DNA of 64,000 bases from Halictus rubicundus (taxonomy: Eukaryota > Arthropoda > Insecta > Hymenoptera > Halictidae): positions 1,256,743 to 1,320,742 of the forward strand of contig NW_027488589.1 of assembly GCF_050948215.1 (NCBI RefSeq). Direction: 5' to 3'. This document shows positions 13,993-28,373 of this stretch, piece by piece. The notes under the pieces are model-generated. The model was not told where the DNA came from. It did no database searches and worked only from the letters and a program-made list of their open reading frames with translations. The position numbers and the translations under genes are program-made. Each line of letters starts with the position of its first letter. Position 1 is the stretch's first letter.

Positions 13993-16505
13993 CTCTATCA
14001 TATCCTATCCTCTATCCTATCCTATTCTCTATCCTATTCTATCCTCTATCCTATCCAATCCTATATCCTATTCTCTATCCTATCCTATCCTCTATCGTAT
14101 CCTATCCTCTATCCTATCCTATCCTCTATCCTATCCTATCCTCTATCCTATCCTATCCACTATCCTATCCAATCCACTATACTATCCTATCCTCTATCAT
14201 ATCCTATCCTCTATCCTATCCTATCCTCTATCCTATCCTATCCTCTATCCTATCCTATTCTCTATCCTATCCTATCCTCTATCCTATCCTATCCTCTATC
14301 CTATCCTATCCTCTATCCTATCCAATCCTCTATCCTATCCTATCCTCTATCCTACCCTATCCTCTATCGTATCCTATCCTCTATCCTACCCAATCCTATA
14401 TCCTATCCTCTATCATATCCTACCCTCTATCCTATCCTATCCTCTATCCTATCCTATCCTCTATCCTATCCTATCCTCTATCCTATCCTTATCCTCTATC
14501 GTATCCTATCATCTACCCTATCCTATCCTCTATCCTATCCTATCCTCTATCCTATCCTATCCTCTATCCTATCCTTATCCTCTATCGTATCCTATCCTCT
14601 ATCCTGTCCTATCCTCTATCGTATCCTATCCCCTATCCTATCCTATCCTATCATCTATCCTATCCTATCCTCTATCCTATCCTATCCTCTATCCTATCCT
14701 ATCCTCTATCCTATCCTATCCTCTATCCTATCCTATCCTCTATCCTCTATCCTATCCTCTATCCTATCCAATCCTATATCGTATCCTCTATTCTATCCTA
14801 TCCTGTATCCTATCCTATCCTCCATCCTATCCTATCCTCTTTCCTATCCTATCCTCTATCATATCCTATCCTCTATCCTATCCTATTCTCTATCATATTC
14901 TATCCTCTATCCTATCCAATCCTATATCCTATTCTCTATCCTATCCTATCCTCTATCGTATCCTATCCTCTATCTTATCCTCTATCCTATCCTATCCTCT
15001 ATCCTATCCTATCCTCTATCCTATCCTATCCTCTATCCTATCCTATTCTCTATCCTATCCTATCCTCTATCCTATCCTATTCTCTATCCTATCCTACCCT
15101 GTATCCTATCCTATACTCTATCCTATCCTATCCTCTATCCTATCCCATCCTGTATCATATCCTATCCTCTATCCTATCGTATTCTCTATCCTATTCTATC
15201 CTCTATCCTATCCAATCCTATATCCTATTCTCTACCCTATCCTATCCTCTATCGTATCCTATCCTCTATCCTATCCTCTATCCTATCCAATCCTCTATCC
15301 TATCCTATCCTCTATCATATCCTATCCTCTATCCTATCCTATCCTCTATCCTATCCTATTCTCTATCGTATCCTATCCTGTATCCCATCCTATCCTCTAT
15401 CCTATCCTATCCTATCCACTATCCTATCCTATCCTCTATCCTATCCTATCCTCTATCCTATCCTATACTCTATCCTATCCTATCCTCTATCCTATCCTAT
15501 CCTCTATCATATCCTATCCTCTATCCTATCCTATTCTCTATCCTATTCTATCCTCTATCCTATCCAATCCTATATCCTATCCTCTATCGTATCCTATCCT
15601 CTATCGTATCCTATCCTCTATCCTATCCTATCCTCTATCCTATCCTATCCTCTATCCTATCCTATCCACTATCCTATCCAATCCACTATACTATCCTATC
15701 CTCTATCATATCCTATCCTCTATCCTATCCTATCCTCTATCCTATCCTATCCTCTATCCTATCCTATCCTCTATCCTATCCTATCCTCTATCCTATCCTA
15801 TCCTCTATCCTATCCTATCCTCTATCCTATCCAATCCTCTATCCTATCCTATCCTCTATCCTACCCTATCCTCTATCGTATCCTATCCTCTATCCTACCC
15901 AATCCTATATCCTATCCTCTATCATATCCTACCCTCTATCCTATCCTATCCTCTATCCTATCCTATCCTCTATCCTATCCTATCCTCTATCCTATCCTTA
16001 TCCTCTATCGTATCCTATCATCTACCCTATCCTATCCTCTATCCTATCCTATCCTCTATCCTATCCTTATCCTCTATCGTATCCTATCCTCTATCCTGTC
16101 CTATCCTCTATCGTATCCTATCCCCTATCCTATCCTATCCTATCATCTATCCTATCCTATCCTCTATCCTATCCTATCCTCTATCCTATCCTATCCTCTA
16201 TCCTATCCTATCCTCTATCCTATCCTATCCTCTATCCTCTATCCTATCCTCTATCCTATCCAATCCTATATCGTATCCTCTATTCTATCCTATCCTGTAT
16301 CCTATCCTATCCTCCATCCTATCCTATCCTCTTTCCTATCCTATCCTCTATCATATCCTATCCTCTATCCTATCCTATTCTCTATCATATTCTATCCTCT
16401 ATCCTATCCAATCCTATATCCTATTCTCTATCCTATCCTATCCTCTATCGTATCCTATCCTCTATCTTATCCTCTATCCTATCCTATCCTCTATCCTATC
16501 CTATC
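13993..16505. repeat. 2,513-bp tandem duplication, copy 2
   Basis: Begins directly at the end of copy 1 and follows it to about 16.50 kb. There copy 1 reads CTCTATCATATCC (about 13998) and this copy reads consensus. It reads CCTGTCC where copy 1 has CCGGTCC. A short local rearrangement lies near 15580-15600. Confidence 0.88.
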
Positions 16506-17220
16506 CTCTATCCTATCCTATCCTCTATCCTATCCTATTCTCTATCCTATCCTATCCTCTATCCTATCCTATTCTCTATCCTATCCTACCCTGTATCCTA
16601 TCCTATACTCTATCCTATCCTATCCTCTATCCTATCCCATCCTGTATCATATCCTATCCTCTATCCTATCGTATTCTCTATCCTATTCTATCCTCTATCC
16701 TATCCAATCCTATATCCTATTCTCTACCCTATCCTATCCTCTATCGTATCCTATCCTCTATCCTATCCTCTATCCTATCCAATCCTCTATCCTATCCTAT
16801 CCTCTATCATATCCTATCCTCTATCCTATCCTATCCTCTATCCTATTCTATCCTCTATCCTATCCAATCCTATATCCTATTCTCTATCCTATCCTATCCT
16901 CTATCGTATCCTATCCTCTATCCTATCCTATCGTTTATCCTATCCTATCCTCTATCATATCCTATCCTCTATCCTATCCTATCCTCTATCCTATGCTATC
17001 CTCTATCCTATCCTATCCTCTATCCTATCCTATTCTCTATCCTATCCTCTATCCTATCCTATCCACTATCCTATCCTATCCTCTATCATATCCTATCCTC
17101 TATCCTATCCTATCCTCTATCCTATCCAATCCTATATCCTATCCTCTATCATATCCTCTATCCTATTCTATCCTCTATCCTATCCAATCCTATATCCTAT
17201 TCTCTATCCTATCCTATCCT
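15601..17220. repeat. 1.6-kb tandem duplication, copy 1
   Basis: The segments starting at 15601 and 15661 match those at 17221 and 17281 apart from rare substitutions (TATCC against TACCC at 15722/17342). CCCC at 16122 recurs at 17742 (offset 1620). Past 18.2 kb the offset becomes 1775: TCTTAT 16465/18240, CCCATCC 16636/18411, TATGCT 16992/18767. This unit straddles the right edge of the 2,513-bp duplication. Confidence 0.82.
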
Positions 17221-19015
17221 CTATCGTATCCTATCCTCTATCCTATCCTATCCTCTATCCTATCCTATCCTCTATCCTATCCTATCCACTATCCTATCCA
17301 ATCCACTATACTATCCTATCCTCTATCATATCCTATCCTCTACCCTATCCTATCCTCTATCCTATCCTATCCTCTATCCTATCCTATCCTCTATCCTATC
17401 CTATCCTCTATCCTATCCTATCCTCTATCCTATCCTATCCTCTATCCTATCCAATCCTCTATCCTATCCTATCCTCTATCCTACCCTATCCTCTATCGTA
17501 TCCTATCCTCTATCCTACCCAATCCTATATCCTATCCTCTATCATATCCTACCCTCTATCCTATCCTATCCTCTATCCTATCCTATCCTCTATCCTATCC
17601 TATCCTCTATCCTATCCTTATCCTCTATCGTATCCTATCATCTACCCTATCCTATCCTCTATCCTATCCTATCCTCTATCCTATCCTTATCCTCTATCGT
17701 ATCCTATCCTCTATCCTGTCCTATCCTCTATCGTATCCTATCCCCTATCCTATCCTATCCTATCATCTATCCTATCCTATCCTCTATCCTATCCTATCCT
17801 CTATCCTATCCTATCCTCTATCCTATCCTATCCTCTATCCTATCCTATCCTCTATCCTCTATCCTATCCTCTATCCTATCCAATCCTATATCGTATCCTC
17901 TATTCTATCCTATCCTGTATCCTATCCTATCCTCCATCCTATCCTATCCTCTTTCCTATCCTATCCTCTATCATATCCTATCCTCTATCCTATCCTATTC
18001 TCTATCATATTCTATCCTCTATCCTATCCAATCCTATATCCTATCCTATCCTCTATCCTCTATCCTATCCTCTATCCTATCCAATCCTATATCGTATCCT
18101 CTATTCTATCCTATCCTGTATCCTATCCTATCCTCCATCCTATCCTATCCTCTTTCCTATCCTATCCTCTATCATATCCTATCCTCTATCCTATCCTATT
18201 CTCTATCCTATCCTATCCTCTATCGTATCCTATCCTCTATCTTATCCTCTATCCTATCCTATCCTCTATCCTATCCTATCCTCTATCCTATCCTATCCTC
18301 TATCCTATCCTATTCTCTATCCTATCCTATCCTCTATCCTATCCTATTCTCTATCCTATCCTACCCTGTATCCTATCCTATACTCTATCCTATCCTATCC
18401 TCTATCCTATCCCATCCTGTATCATATCCTATCCTCTATCCTATCGTATTCTCTATCCTATTCTATCCTCTATCCTATCCAATCCTATATCCTATTCTCT
18501 ACCCTATCCTATCCTCTATCGTATCCTATCCTCTATCCTATCCTCTATCCTATCCAATCCTCTATCCTATCCTATCCTCTATCATATCCTATCCTCTATC
18601 CTATCCTATCCTCTATCCTATTCTATCCTCTATCCTATCCAATCCTATATCCTATTCTCTATCCTATCCTATCCTCTATCGTATCCTATCCTCTATCCTA
18701 TCCTATCGTTTATCCTATCCTATCCTCTATCATATCCTATCCTCTATCCTATCCTATCCTCTATCCTATGCTATCCTCTATCCTATCCTATCCTCTATCC
18801 TATCCTATTCTCTATCCTATCCTCTATCCTATCCTATCCACTATCCTATCCTATCCTCTATCATATCCTATCCTCTATCCTATCCTATCCTCTATCCTAT
18901 CCAATCCTATATCCTATCCTCTATCATATCCTCTATCCTATTCTATCCTCTATCCTATCCAATCCTATATCCTATTCTCTATCCTATCCTATCCTCTATC
19001 GTATCCTATCCTCTA
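17221..19015. repeat. 1.6-kb tandem duplication, copy 2 with insertion
   Basis: Second copy of 15601-17220, longer by a net 155 bp because of a small duplication near 18.0-18.2 kb. Homology to copy 1 ends near 19.02 kb, where this copy enters CCAATCCTATATCG and copy 1 reads consensus. Confidence 0.8.
17836..18206. repeat. 201-bp local tandem duplication
   Basis: Two blocks of about 170 bp, 17836-18005 and 18037-18206, repeat at offset 201. Each holds the same ordered variants: TCTATCCTCTATCC (12-mers), CCAATCCTATATCG, CTATTCTATCC, CCTGTATCC, CCTCCATCC, CTCTTTCC and CTCTATCATATCC. The corresponding place near 16.4 kb has a single copy, so this is a private event of the younger 1.6-kb unit. 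Confidence 0.8.
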
Positions 19016-20312
19016 TCCTATCCAATCCTATATCGTATCCTCTATCCTATCCTATCCTCTTTCCCATCCTATCCTCTATCCTATCCTATCCTCTATCCTA
19101 TCCTATTCTCTATCGTATCCTATCCTGTATCCCATCTTATCCTCTATCCTATCCTATCCTCTATCCTATCCTATTGTCTATCCTATCCTATCCACTATCC
19201 TATCCTATCCTCTATCCTATCCTATTCTCTATCCTATCCTATCCTCTATCCTATCCTATACTCTATCCTATCCTATCCTCTATCCTATCCTATCCTCTAT
19301 CATATCCTATCCTCTATCCTATCCTATTCTCTATCCTATTCTATCCCCTATCCTATCCAATCCTATATCCTATTCTCTATCCTATCCTATCCTCTATCGT
19401 ATCCTATCCTCTATCCTATCCTATCCTCTATCCTATCCTATCCTCTATCCTATCCTATCCTCTATCCTATCCAATCCACTATACTATCCTATCCTCTATC
19501 ATATCCTATCCTCTATCCTATCCTATCCTCTATCCTATCCTATCCTCTATCCTATCCTATTCTCTATCCTATCCTATCCTCTATCCTATCCTATCCTCTA
19601 TCATATCCTACCCTCTATCCTATCCTATCCTCTATCCTATCCCATCCTGTATCATATCCTATCCTCTATCCTATCGTATTCTCTATCCTATTCTATCCTC
19701 TATCCTATCCAATCCTATATCCTATTCTCTACCCTATCCTATCCTCTATCGTATCCTATCCTCTATCCTATCCTCTATCCTATCCAATCCTCTATCCTAT
19801 CCTATCCTCTATCATATCCTATCCTCTATCCTATTCTATCCTCTATCCTATTCTATCCTCTATCCTATCCAATCCTATATCCTATTCTCTATCCTATCCT
19901 ATCCTCTATCGTATCCTATCCTCTATCCTATCCTATCGTTTATCCTATCCTATCCTCTATCATATCCTATCCTCTATCCTATCCTATCCTCTATCCTATG
20001 CTATCCTCTATCCTATCCTATCCTCTATCCTATCCTATCCTCTATCCTATCCTCTATCCTATCCTATCCACTATCCTATCCTATCCTCTATCATATCCTA
20101 TCCTCTATCCTATCCTATCCTCTATCCTATCCTATCCTCTATCCTATCCAATCCTATATCCTATCCTCTATCATATCCTCTATCCTATTCTATCCTCTAT
20201 CCTATCCAATCCTATATCCTATTCTCTATCCTATCCTATCCTCTATCGTATCCTATCCTCTATCCTATCCAATCCTATATCGTATCCTCTATCCTATCCT
20301 ATCCTCTTTCCC
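18865..20312. repeat. 1,448-bp tandem duplication, copy 1
   Basis: Markers CCAATCC at 18902, 19023 and 20149, CCCATCCTG at 19641 and TATGCT at 19997 recur at 20350, 20471, 21597, 21089 and 21445, all at offset 1448. Homology fails near 20245/21693, where this copy reads TATCGTATCC and the other reads consensus. Confidence 0.85.
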
Positions 20313-23098
20313 ATCCTATCCTCTATCCTATCCTATCCTCTATCCTATCCAATCCTATATCCTATCCTCTATCATATCCTCTATCCTATTCTATCCTCTA
20401 TCCTATCCAATCCTATATCCTATTCTCTATCCTATCCTATCCTCTATCGTATCCTATCCTCTATCCTATCCAATCCTATATCGTATCCTCTATCCTATCC
20501 TATCCTCTTTCCCATCCTATCCTCTATCCTATCCTATCCTCTATCCTATCCTATTCTCTATCGTATCCTATCCTGTATCCCATCCTATCCTCTATCCTAT
20601 CCTATCCTCTATCCTATCCTATCGTCTATCCTATCCTATCCACTATCCTATCCTATCCTCTATCCTATCCTATTCTCTATCCTATCCTATCCTCTATCCT
20701 ATCCTATACTCTATCCTATCCTATCCTCTATCCTATCCTATCCTCTATCATATCCTATCCTCTATCCTATCCTATTCTCTATCCTATTCTATCCCCTATC
20801 CTATCCAATCCTATATCCTATTCTCTATCCTATCCTATCCTCTATCGTATCCTATCCTCTATCCTATCCTATCCTCTATCCTATCCTATCCTCTATCCTA
20901 TCCTATCCTCTATCCTATCCAATCCACTATACTATCCTATCCTCTATCATATCCTATCCTCTATCCTATCCTATCCTCTATCCTATCCTATCCTCTATCC
21001 TATCCTATTCTCTATCCTATCCTATCCTCTATCCTATCCTATCCTCTATCATATCCTACCCTCTATCCTATCCTATCCTCTATCCTATCCCATCCTGTAT
21101 CATATCCTATCCTCTATCCTATCGTATTCTCTATCCTATTCTATCCTCTATCCTATCCAATCCTATATCCTATTCTCTACCCTATCCTATCCTCTATCGT
21201 ATCCTATCCTCTATCCTATCCTCTATCCTATCCAATCCTCTATCCTATCCTATCCTCTATCATATCCTATCCTCTATCCTATTCTATCCTCTATCCTATT
21301 CTATCCTCTATCCTATCCAATCCTATATCCTATTCTCTATCCTATCCTATCCTCTATCGTATCCTATCCTCTATCCTATCCTATCGTTTATCCTATCCTA
21401 TCCTCTATCATATCCTATCCTCTATCCTATCCTATCCTCTATCCTATGCTATCCTCTATCCTATCCTATCCTCTATCCTATCCTATCCTCTATCCTATCC
21501 TCTATCCTATCCTATCCACTATCCTATCCTATCCTCTATCATATCCTATCCTCTATCCTATCCTATCCTCTATCCTATCCTATCCTCTATCCTATCCAAT
21601 CCTATATCCTATCCTCTATCATATCCTCTATCCTATTCTATCCTCTATCCTATCCAATCCTATATCCTATTCTCTATCCTATCCTATCCTCTATCCTATC
21701 CTATCCTCTATCCTATCCTATCCTCTATCCTATCCTATTCTCTATCATATCCTATCCTCTATCCTATCCTATTCTCTATCCTATCCTACCCTGTATCCTA
21801 TCCTATACTCTATCCTATCCTATCCTCTATCCTATCCCATCCTGTATCATATCCTATCCTCTATCCTATCGTATTCTCTATCCTATTCTATCCTCTATCC
21901 TATCCAATCCTATATCCTATTCTCTACCCTATCCTATCCTCTATCGTATCCTATCCTCTATCCTATCCTCTATCCTATCCAATCCTCTATCCTATCCTAT
22001 CCTCTATCATATCCTATCCTCTATCCTATCCTATCCTCTATCCTATCCAATCCTATATCCTATCCTCTATCATATCCTCTATCCTATTCTATCCTCTATC
22101 CTATCCAATCCTATATCCTATTCTCTATCCTATCCTATCCTCTATCCTATCCTATCCTCTATCCTATCCTATCCTCTTTCCTATCCTATTCTCTATCCTA
22201 TCCTATCCTCTATCCTATCCTATTCTCTATCCTATCCTACCCTGTATCCTATCCTATACTCTATCCTATCCTATCCTCTATCCTATCCCATCCTGTATCA
22301 TATCCTATCCTCTATCCTATCGTATTCTCTATCCTATTCTATCCTCTATCCTATCCAATCCTATATCCTATTCTCTACCCTATCCTATCCTCTATCGTAT
22401 CCTATCCTCTATCCTATCCTCTATCCTATCCAATCCTCTATCCTATCCTATCCTCTATCATATCCTATCCTCTATCCTATCCTATCCTCTATCCTATGCT
22501 ATCCTCTATCCTATCCTATCCTCTATCCTATCCTATTCTCTATCCTATCCTCTATCCTATCCTATCCACTATCCTATCCTATCCTCTATCATATCCTATC
22601 CTCTATCCTATCCTATCCTCTATCCTATCCAATCCTATATCCTATCCTCTATCATATCCTCTATCCTATTCTATCCTCTATCCTATCCAATCCTATATCC
22701 TATTCTCTACCCTATCCTATCCTCTATCGTATCCTATCCTCTATCCTATCCTCTATCCTATCCAATCCTCTATCCTATCCTATCCTCTATCATATCCTAT
22801 CCTCTATCCTATCCTATCCACTATCCTATCCTATCCTCTATCATATCCTATCCTCTATCCTATCCTATCCTCTATCCTATCCAATCCTATATCCTATCCT
22901 CTATCATATCCTCTATCCTATTCTATCCTCTATCCTATCCAATCCTATATCCTATTCTCTACCCTATCCTATCCTCTATCATATCCTATCCTCTATCCTA
23001 TCCTATCCTCTATCCTATCCAATCCTATATCCTATCCTCTATCATATCCTCTATCCTATTCTATCCTCTATCCTATCCAATCCTATATCCTATTCTCT
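19545..23098. repeat. 3,681-bp tandem duplication, copy 1
   Basis: Landmarks at 19641, 21089, 21836, 22287, 22902 and 23040 recur at 23322, 24770, 25517, 25968, 26583 and 26721, every one at exactly 3681, so I see no length change across 3.5 kb. The only clear substitution I found is A at 21747 against C at 25428. The left edge is TATCCTCTAT here against TATTCTCTAT in copy 2. Confidence 0.9.
20313..21693. repeat. 1,448-bp tandem duplication, copy 2
   Basis: Starts one 1,448-bp period after copy 1 and carries the same ordered variants: ATATCCTATCC, TCATATCCTC, CCAATCCTATATCG, CTCTTTCCC, TGTATCCC, TATCGTCT, TATCCCC, CCAATCCACTATACT, TACCCTC, CCCATCCTG, TATGCT. The pair is carried again inside the later 3,681-bp duplication (TATGCT near 23678 and 25126). 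Confidence 0.85.
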
Positions 23099-23225
23099 AT
23101 CCTATCCTATCCTCTATCGTATCCTATCCTCTATCCTATCCAATCCTATATCGTATCCTCTATCCTATCCTATCCTCTTTCCCATCCTATCCTCTATCCT
23201 ATCCTATCCTCTATCCTATCCTATT

Positions 23226-26200
23226 CTCTATCCTATCCTATTCTCTATCCTATCCTATCCTCTATCCTATCCTATCCTCTATCATATCCTACCCTCTATC
23301 CTATCCTATCCTCTATCCTATCCCATCCTGTATCATATCCTATCCTCTATCCTATCGTATTCTCTATCCTATTCTATCCTCTATCCTATCCAATCCTATA
23401 TCCTATTCTCTACCCTATCCTATCCTCTATCGTATCCTATCCTCTATCCTATCCTCTATCCTATCCAATCCTCTATCCTATCCTATCCTCTATCATATCC
23501 TATCCTCTATCCTATTCTATCCTCTATCCTATTCTATCCTCTATCCTATCCAATCCTATATCCTATTCTCTATCCTATCCTATCCTCTATCGTATCCTAT
23601 CCTCTATCCTATCCTATCGTTTATCCTATCCTATCCTCTATCATATCCTATCCTCTATCCTATCCTATCCTCTATCCTATGCTATCCTCTATCCTATCCT
23701 ATCCTCTATCCTATCCTATCCTCTATCCTATCCTCTATCCTATCCTATCCACTATCCTATCCTATCCTCTATCATATCCTATCCTCTATCCTATCCTATC
23801 CTCTATCCTATCCTATCCTCTATCCTATCCAATCCTATATCCTATCCTCTATCATATCCTCTATCCTATTCTATCCTCTATCCTATCCAATCCTATATCC
23901 TATTCTCTATCCTATCCTATCCTCTATCGTATCCTATCCTCTATCCTATCCAATCCTATATCGTATCCTCTATCCTATCCTATCCTCTTTCCCATCCTAT
24001 CCTCTATCCTATCCTATCCTCTATCCTATCCAATCCTATATCCTATCCTCTATCATATCCTCTATCCTATTCTATCCTCTATCCTATCCAATCCTATATC
24101 CTATTCTCTATCCTATCCTATCCTCTATCGTATCCTATCCTCTATCCTATCCAATCCTATATCGTATCCTCTATCCTATCCTATCCTCTTTCCCATCCTA
24201 TCCTCTATCCTATCCTATCCTCTATCCTATCCTATTCTCTATCGTATCCTATCCTGTATCCCATCCTATCCTCTATCCTATCCTATCCTCTATCCTATCC
24301 TATCGTCTATCCTATCCTATCCACTATCCTATCCTATCCTCTATCCTATCCTATTCTCTATCCTATCCTATCCTCTATCCTATCCTATACTCTATCCTAT
24401 CCTATCCTCTATCCTATCCTATCCTCTATCATATCCTATCCTCTATCCTATCCTATTCTCTATCCTATTCTATCCCCTATCCTATCCAATCCTATATCCT
24501 ATTCTCTATCCTATCCTATCCTCTATCGTATCCTATCCTCTATCCTATCCTATCCTCTATCCTATCCTATCCTCTATCCTATCCTATCCTCTATCCTATC
24601 CAATCCACTATACTATCCTATCCTCTATCATATCCTATCCTCTATCCTATCCTATCCTCTATCCTATCCTATCCTCTATCCTATCCTATTCTCTATCCTA
24701 TCCTATCCTCTATCCTATCCTATCCTCTATCATATCCTACCCTCTATCCTATCCTATCCTCTATCCTATCCCATCCTGTATCATATCCTATCCTCTATCC
24801 TATCGTATTCTCTATCCTATTCTATCCTCTATCCTATCCAATCCTATATCCTATTCTCTACCCTATCCTATCCTCTATCGTATCCTATCCTCTATCCTAT
24901 CCTCTATCCTATCCAATCCTCTATCCTATCCTATCCTCTATCATATCCTATCCTCTATCCTATTCTATCCTCTATCCTATTCTATCCTCTATCCTATCCA
25001 ATCCTATATCCTATTCTCTATCCTATCCTATCCTCTATCGTATCCTATCCTCTATCCTATCCTATCGTTTATCCTATCCTATCCTCTATCATATCCTATC
25101 CTCTATCCTATCCTATCCTCTATCCTATGCTATCCTCTATCCTATCCTATCCTCTATCCTATCCTATCCTCTATCCTATCCTCTATCCTATCCTATCCAC
25201 TATCCTATCCTATCCTCTATCATATCCTATCCTCTATCCTATCCTATCCTCTATCCTATCCTATCCTCTATCCTATCCAATCCTATATCCTATCCTCTAT
25301 CATATCCTCTATCCTATTCTATCCTCTATCCTATCCAATCCTATATCCTATTCTCTATCCTATCCTATCCTCTATCCTATCCTATCCTCTATCCTATCCT
25401 ATCCTCTATCCTATCCTATTCTCTATCCTATCCTATCCTCTATCCTATCCTATTCTCTATCCTATCCTACCCTGTATCCTATCCTATACTCTATCCTATC
25501 CTATCCTCTATCCTATCCCATCCTGTATCATATCCTATCCTCTATCCTATCGTATTCTCTATCCTATTCTATCCTCTATCCTATCCAATCCTATATCCTA
25601 TTCTCTACCCTATCCTATCCTCTATCGTATCCTATCCTCTATCCTATCCTCTATCCTATCCAATCCTCTATCCTATCCTATCCTCTATCATATCCTATCC
25701 TCTATCCTATCCTATCCTCTATCCTATCCAATCCTATATCCTATCCTCTATCATATCCTCTATCCTATTCTATCCTCTATCCTATCCAATCCTATATCCT
25801 ATTCTCTATCCTATCCTATCCTCTATCCTATCCTATCCTCTATCCTATCCTATCCTCTTTCCTATCCTATTCTCTATCCTATCCTATCCTCTATCCTATC
25901 CTATTCTCTATCCTATCCTACCCTGTATCCTATCCTATACTCTATCCTATCCTATCCTCTATCCTATCCCATCCTGTATCATATCCTATCCTCTATCCTA
26001 TCGTATTCTCTATCCTATTCTATCCTCTATCCTATCCAATCCTATATCCTATTCTCTACCCTATCCTATCCTCTATCGTATCCTATCCTCTATCCTATCC
26101 TCTATCCTATCCAATCCTCTATCCTATCCTATCCTCTATCATATCCTATCCTCTATCCTATCCTATCCTCTATCCTATGCTATCCTCTATCCTATCCTAT

Positions 26201-26779
26201 CCTCTATCCTATCCTATTCTCTATCCTATCCTCTATCCTATCCTATCCACTATCCTATCCTATCCTCTATCATATCCTATCCTCTATCCTATCCTATCCT
26301 CTATCCTATCCAATCCTATATCCTATCCTCTATCATATCCTCTATCCTATTCTATCCTCTATCCTATCCAATCCTATATCCTATTCTCTACCCTATCCTA
26401 TCCTCTATCGTATCCTATCCTCTATCCTATCCTCTATCCTATCCAATCCTCTATCCTATCCTATCCTCTATCATATCCTATCCTCTATCCTATCCTATCC
26501 ACTATCCTATCCTATCCTCTATCATATCCTATCCTCTATCCTATCCTATCCTCTATCCTATCCAATCCTATATCCTATCCTCTATCATATCCTCTATCCT
26601 ATTCTATCCTCTATCCTATCCAATCCTATATCCTATTCTCTACCCTATCCTATCCTCTATCATATCCTATCCTCTATCCTATCCTATCCTCTATCCTATC
26701 CAATCCTATATCCTATCCTCTATCATATCCTCTATCCTATTCTATCCTCTATCCTATCCAATCCTATATCCTATTCTCT
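23226..26779. repeat. 3,681-bp tandem duplication, copy 2
   Basis: Second copy, ending where TATTCTCTACCC (about 26780) replaces TATTCTCTATCC (about 23099). It begins exactly one period after copy 1 and ends about 127 bp short of a full second period, so the right end was replaced or deleted. Confidence 0.9.
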
Positions 26780-28373
26780 ACCCTATCCTATCCTCTATCG
26801 TATCCTATCCTCTATCCTATCCTCTATCCTATCCAATCCTCTATCCTATCCTATCCTCTATCATATCCTATCCTCTATCCTATCCTATCCTCTATCCTAT
26901 TCTATCCTCTATCCTATCCAATCCTATATCCTATTCTCTATCCTATCCTATCCTCTATCCTATCCTATCCTCTATCCTATCCTATCGTCTATCCTATCCT
27001 ATCCACTATCCTATCCTATCCTCTATCCTATCCTATTCTCTATCCTATCCTATCCTCTATCCTATCCTATACTCTATCCTATCCTATCCTCTATCCTATC
27101 CTATCCTCTATCATATCCTATCCTCTATCCTATCCTATTCTCTATCCTATTCTATCCCCTATCCTATCCAATCCTATATCCTATTCTCTATCCTATCCTA
27201 TCCTCTATCGTATCCTATCCTCTATCCTATCCTATCCTCTATCCTATCCTATCCTCTATCCTATCCTATCCTCTATCCTATCCAATCCACTATCCTATCC
27301 TATCCTCTATCCTATCCTATTCTCTATCCTATCCTATCCTCTATCCTATCCTATTCTCTATCCTATCCTACCCTGTATCCTATCCTATACTCTATCCTAT
27401 CCTATCCTCTATCCTATCCCATCCTGTATCATATCCTATCCTCTATCCTATCGTATTCTCTATCCTATTCTATCCTCTATCCTATCCAATCCTATATCCT
27501 ATTCTCTACCCTATCCTATCCTCTATCGTATCCTATCCTCTATCCTATCCTCTATCCTATCCAATCCTCTATCCTATCCTATCCTCTATCATATCCTATC
27601 CTCTATCCTATCCTATCCTCTATCCTATGCTATCCTCTATCCTATCCTATCCACTATCCTATCCAATCCACTATACTATCCTATCCTCTATCATATCCTA
27701 TCCTCTATCCTATCCTATCCTCTATCCTATCCTATCCTCTATCCTATCCTATCCTCTATCCTATCCTATCCTCTATCCTATCCTATCCTCTATCCTATCC
27801 TATCCTCTATCCTATCCAATCCTCTATCCTATCCTATCCTCTATCCTACCCTATCCTATATCCTATTCTCTACCCTATCCTATCCTCTATCGTATCCTAT
27901 CCTCTATCCTATCCTCTATCCTATCCAATCCTCTATCCTATCCTATCCTCTATCATATCCTATCCTCTATCCTATCCTATCCTCTATCCTATGCTATCCT
28001 CTATCCTATCCTATCCTCTATCCTATCATATTCTCTATCCTATCCTCTATCCTATCCTATCCACTATCCTATCCTATCCTCTATCATATCCTATCCTCTA
28101 TCCTATCCTATCCTCTATCCTATCCAATCCTATATCCTATCCTCTATCATATCCTCTATCCTATTCTATCCTCTATCCTATCCAATCCTATATCCTATTC
28201 TCTACCCTATCCTATCCTCTATCGTATCCTATCCTCTATCCTATCCTCTATCCTATCCAATCCTCTATCCTATCCTATCCTCTATCATATCCTATCCTCT
28301 ATCCTATCCTATCCTCTATCCTATTCTATCCTCTATCCTATCCAATCCTATATCCTATTCTCTATCCTATCCT

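Larger units (their letters stand above)
10608..27650. repeat. CCCATCCTGTATCATA landmark module, zone B copies
   Basis: A segment of roughly 230 bp starts with CCCATCCTGTATCATA, then carries TATCGTATTCTC, CCAATCCTATATCC, TATTCTCTACCC, a 12-mer pair and CCAATCCTC in fixed order. Copies start at 10608, 12631, 15144, 16636, 18411, 19641, 21089, 21836, 22287, 23322, 24770, 25517, 25968 and 27418. Nine of the fourteen are preceded by TACCCTGTATCC. The four at 19641, 21089, 23322 and 24770 have TACCCTC upstream instead, a recombinant flank. The first copy has TATCCTGTATCC. Confidence 0.85.
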
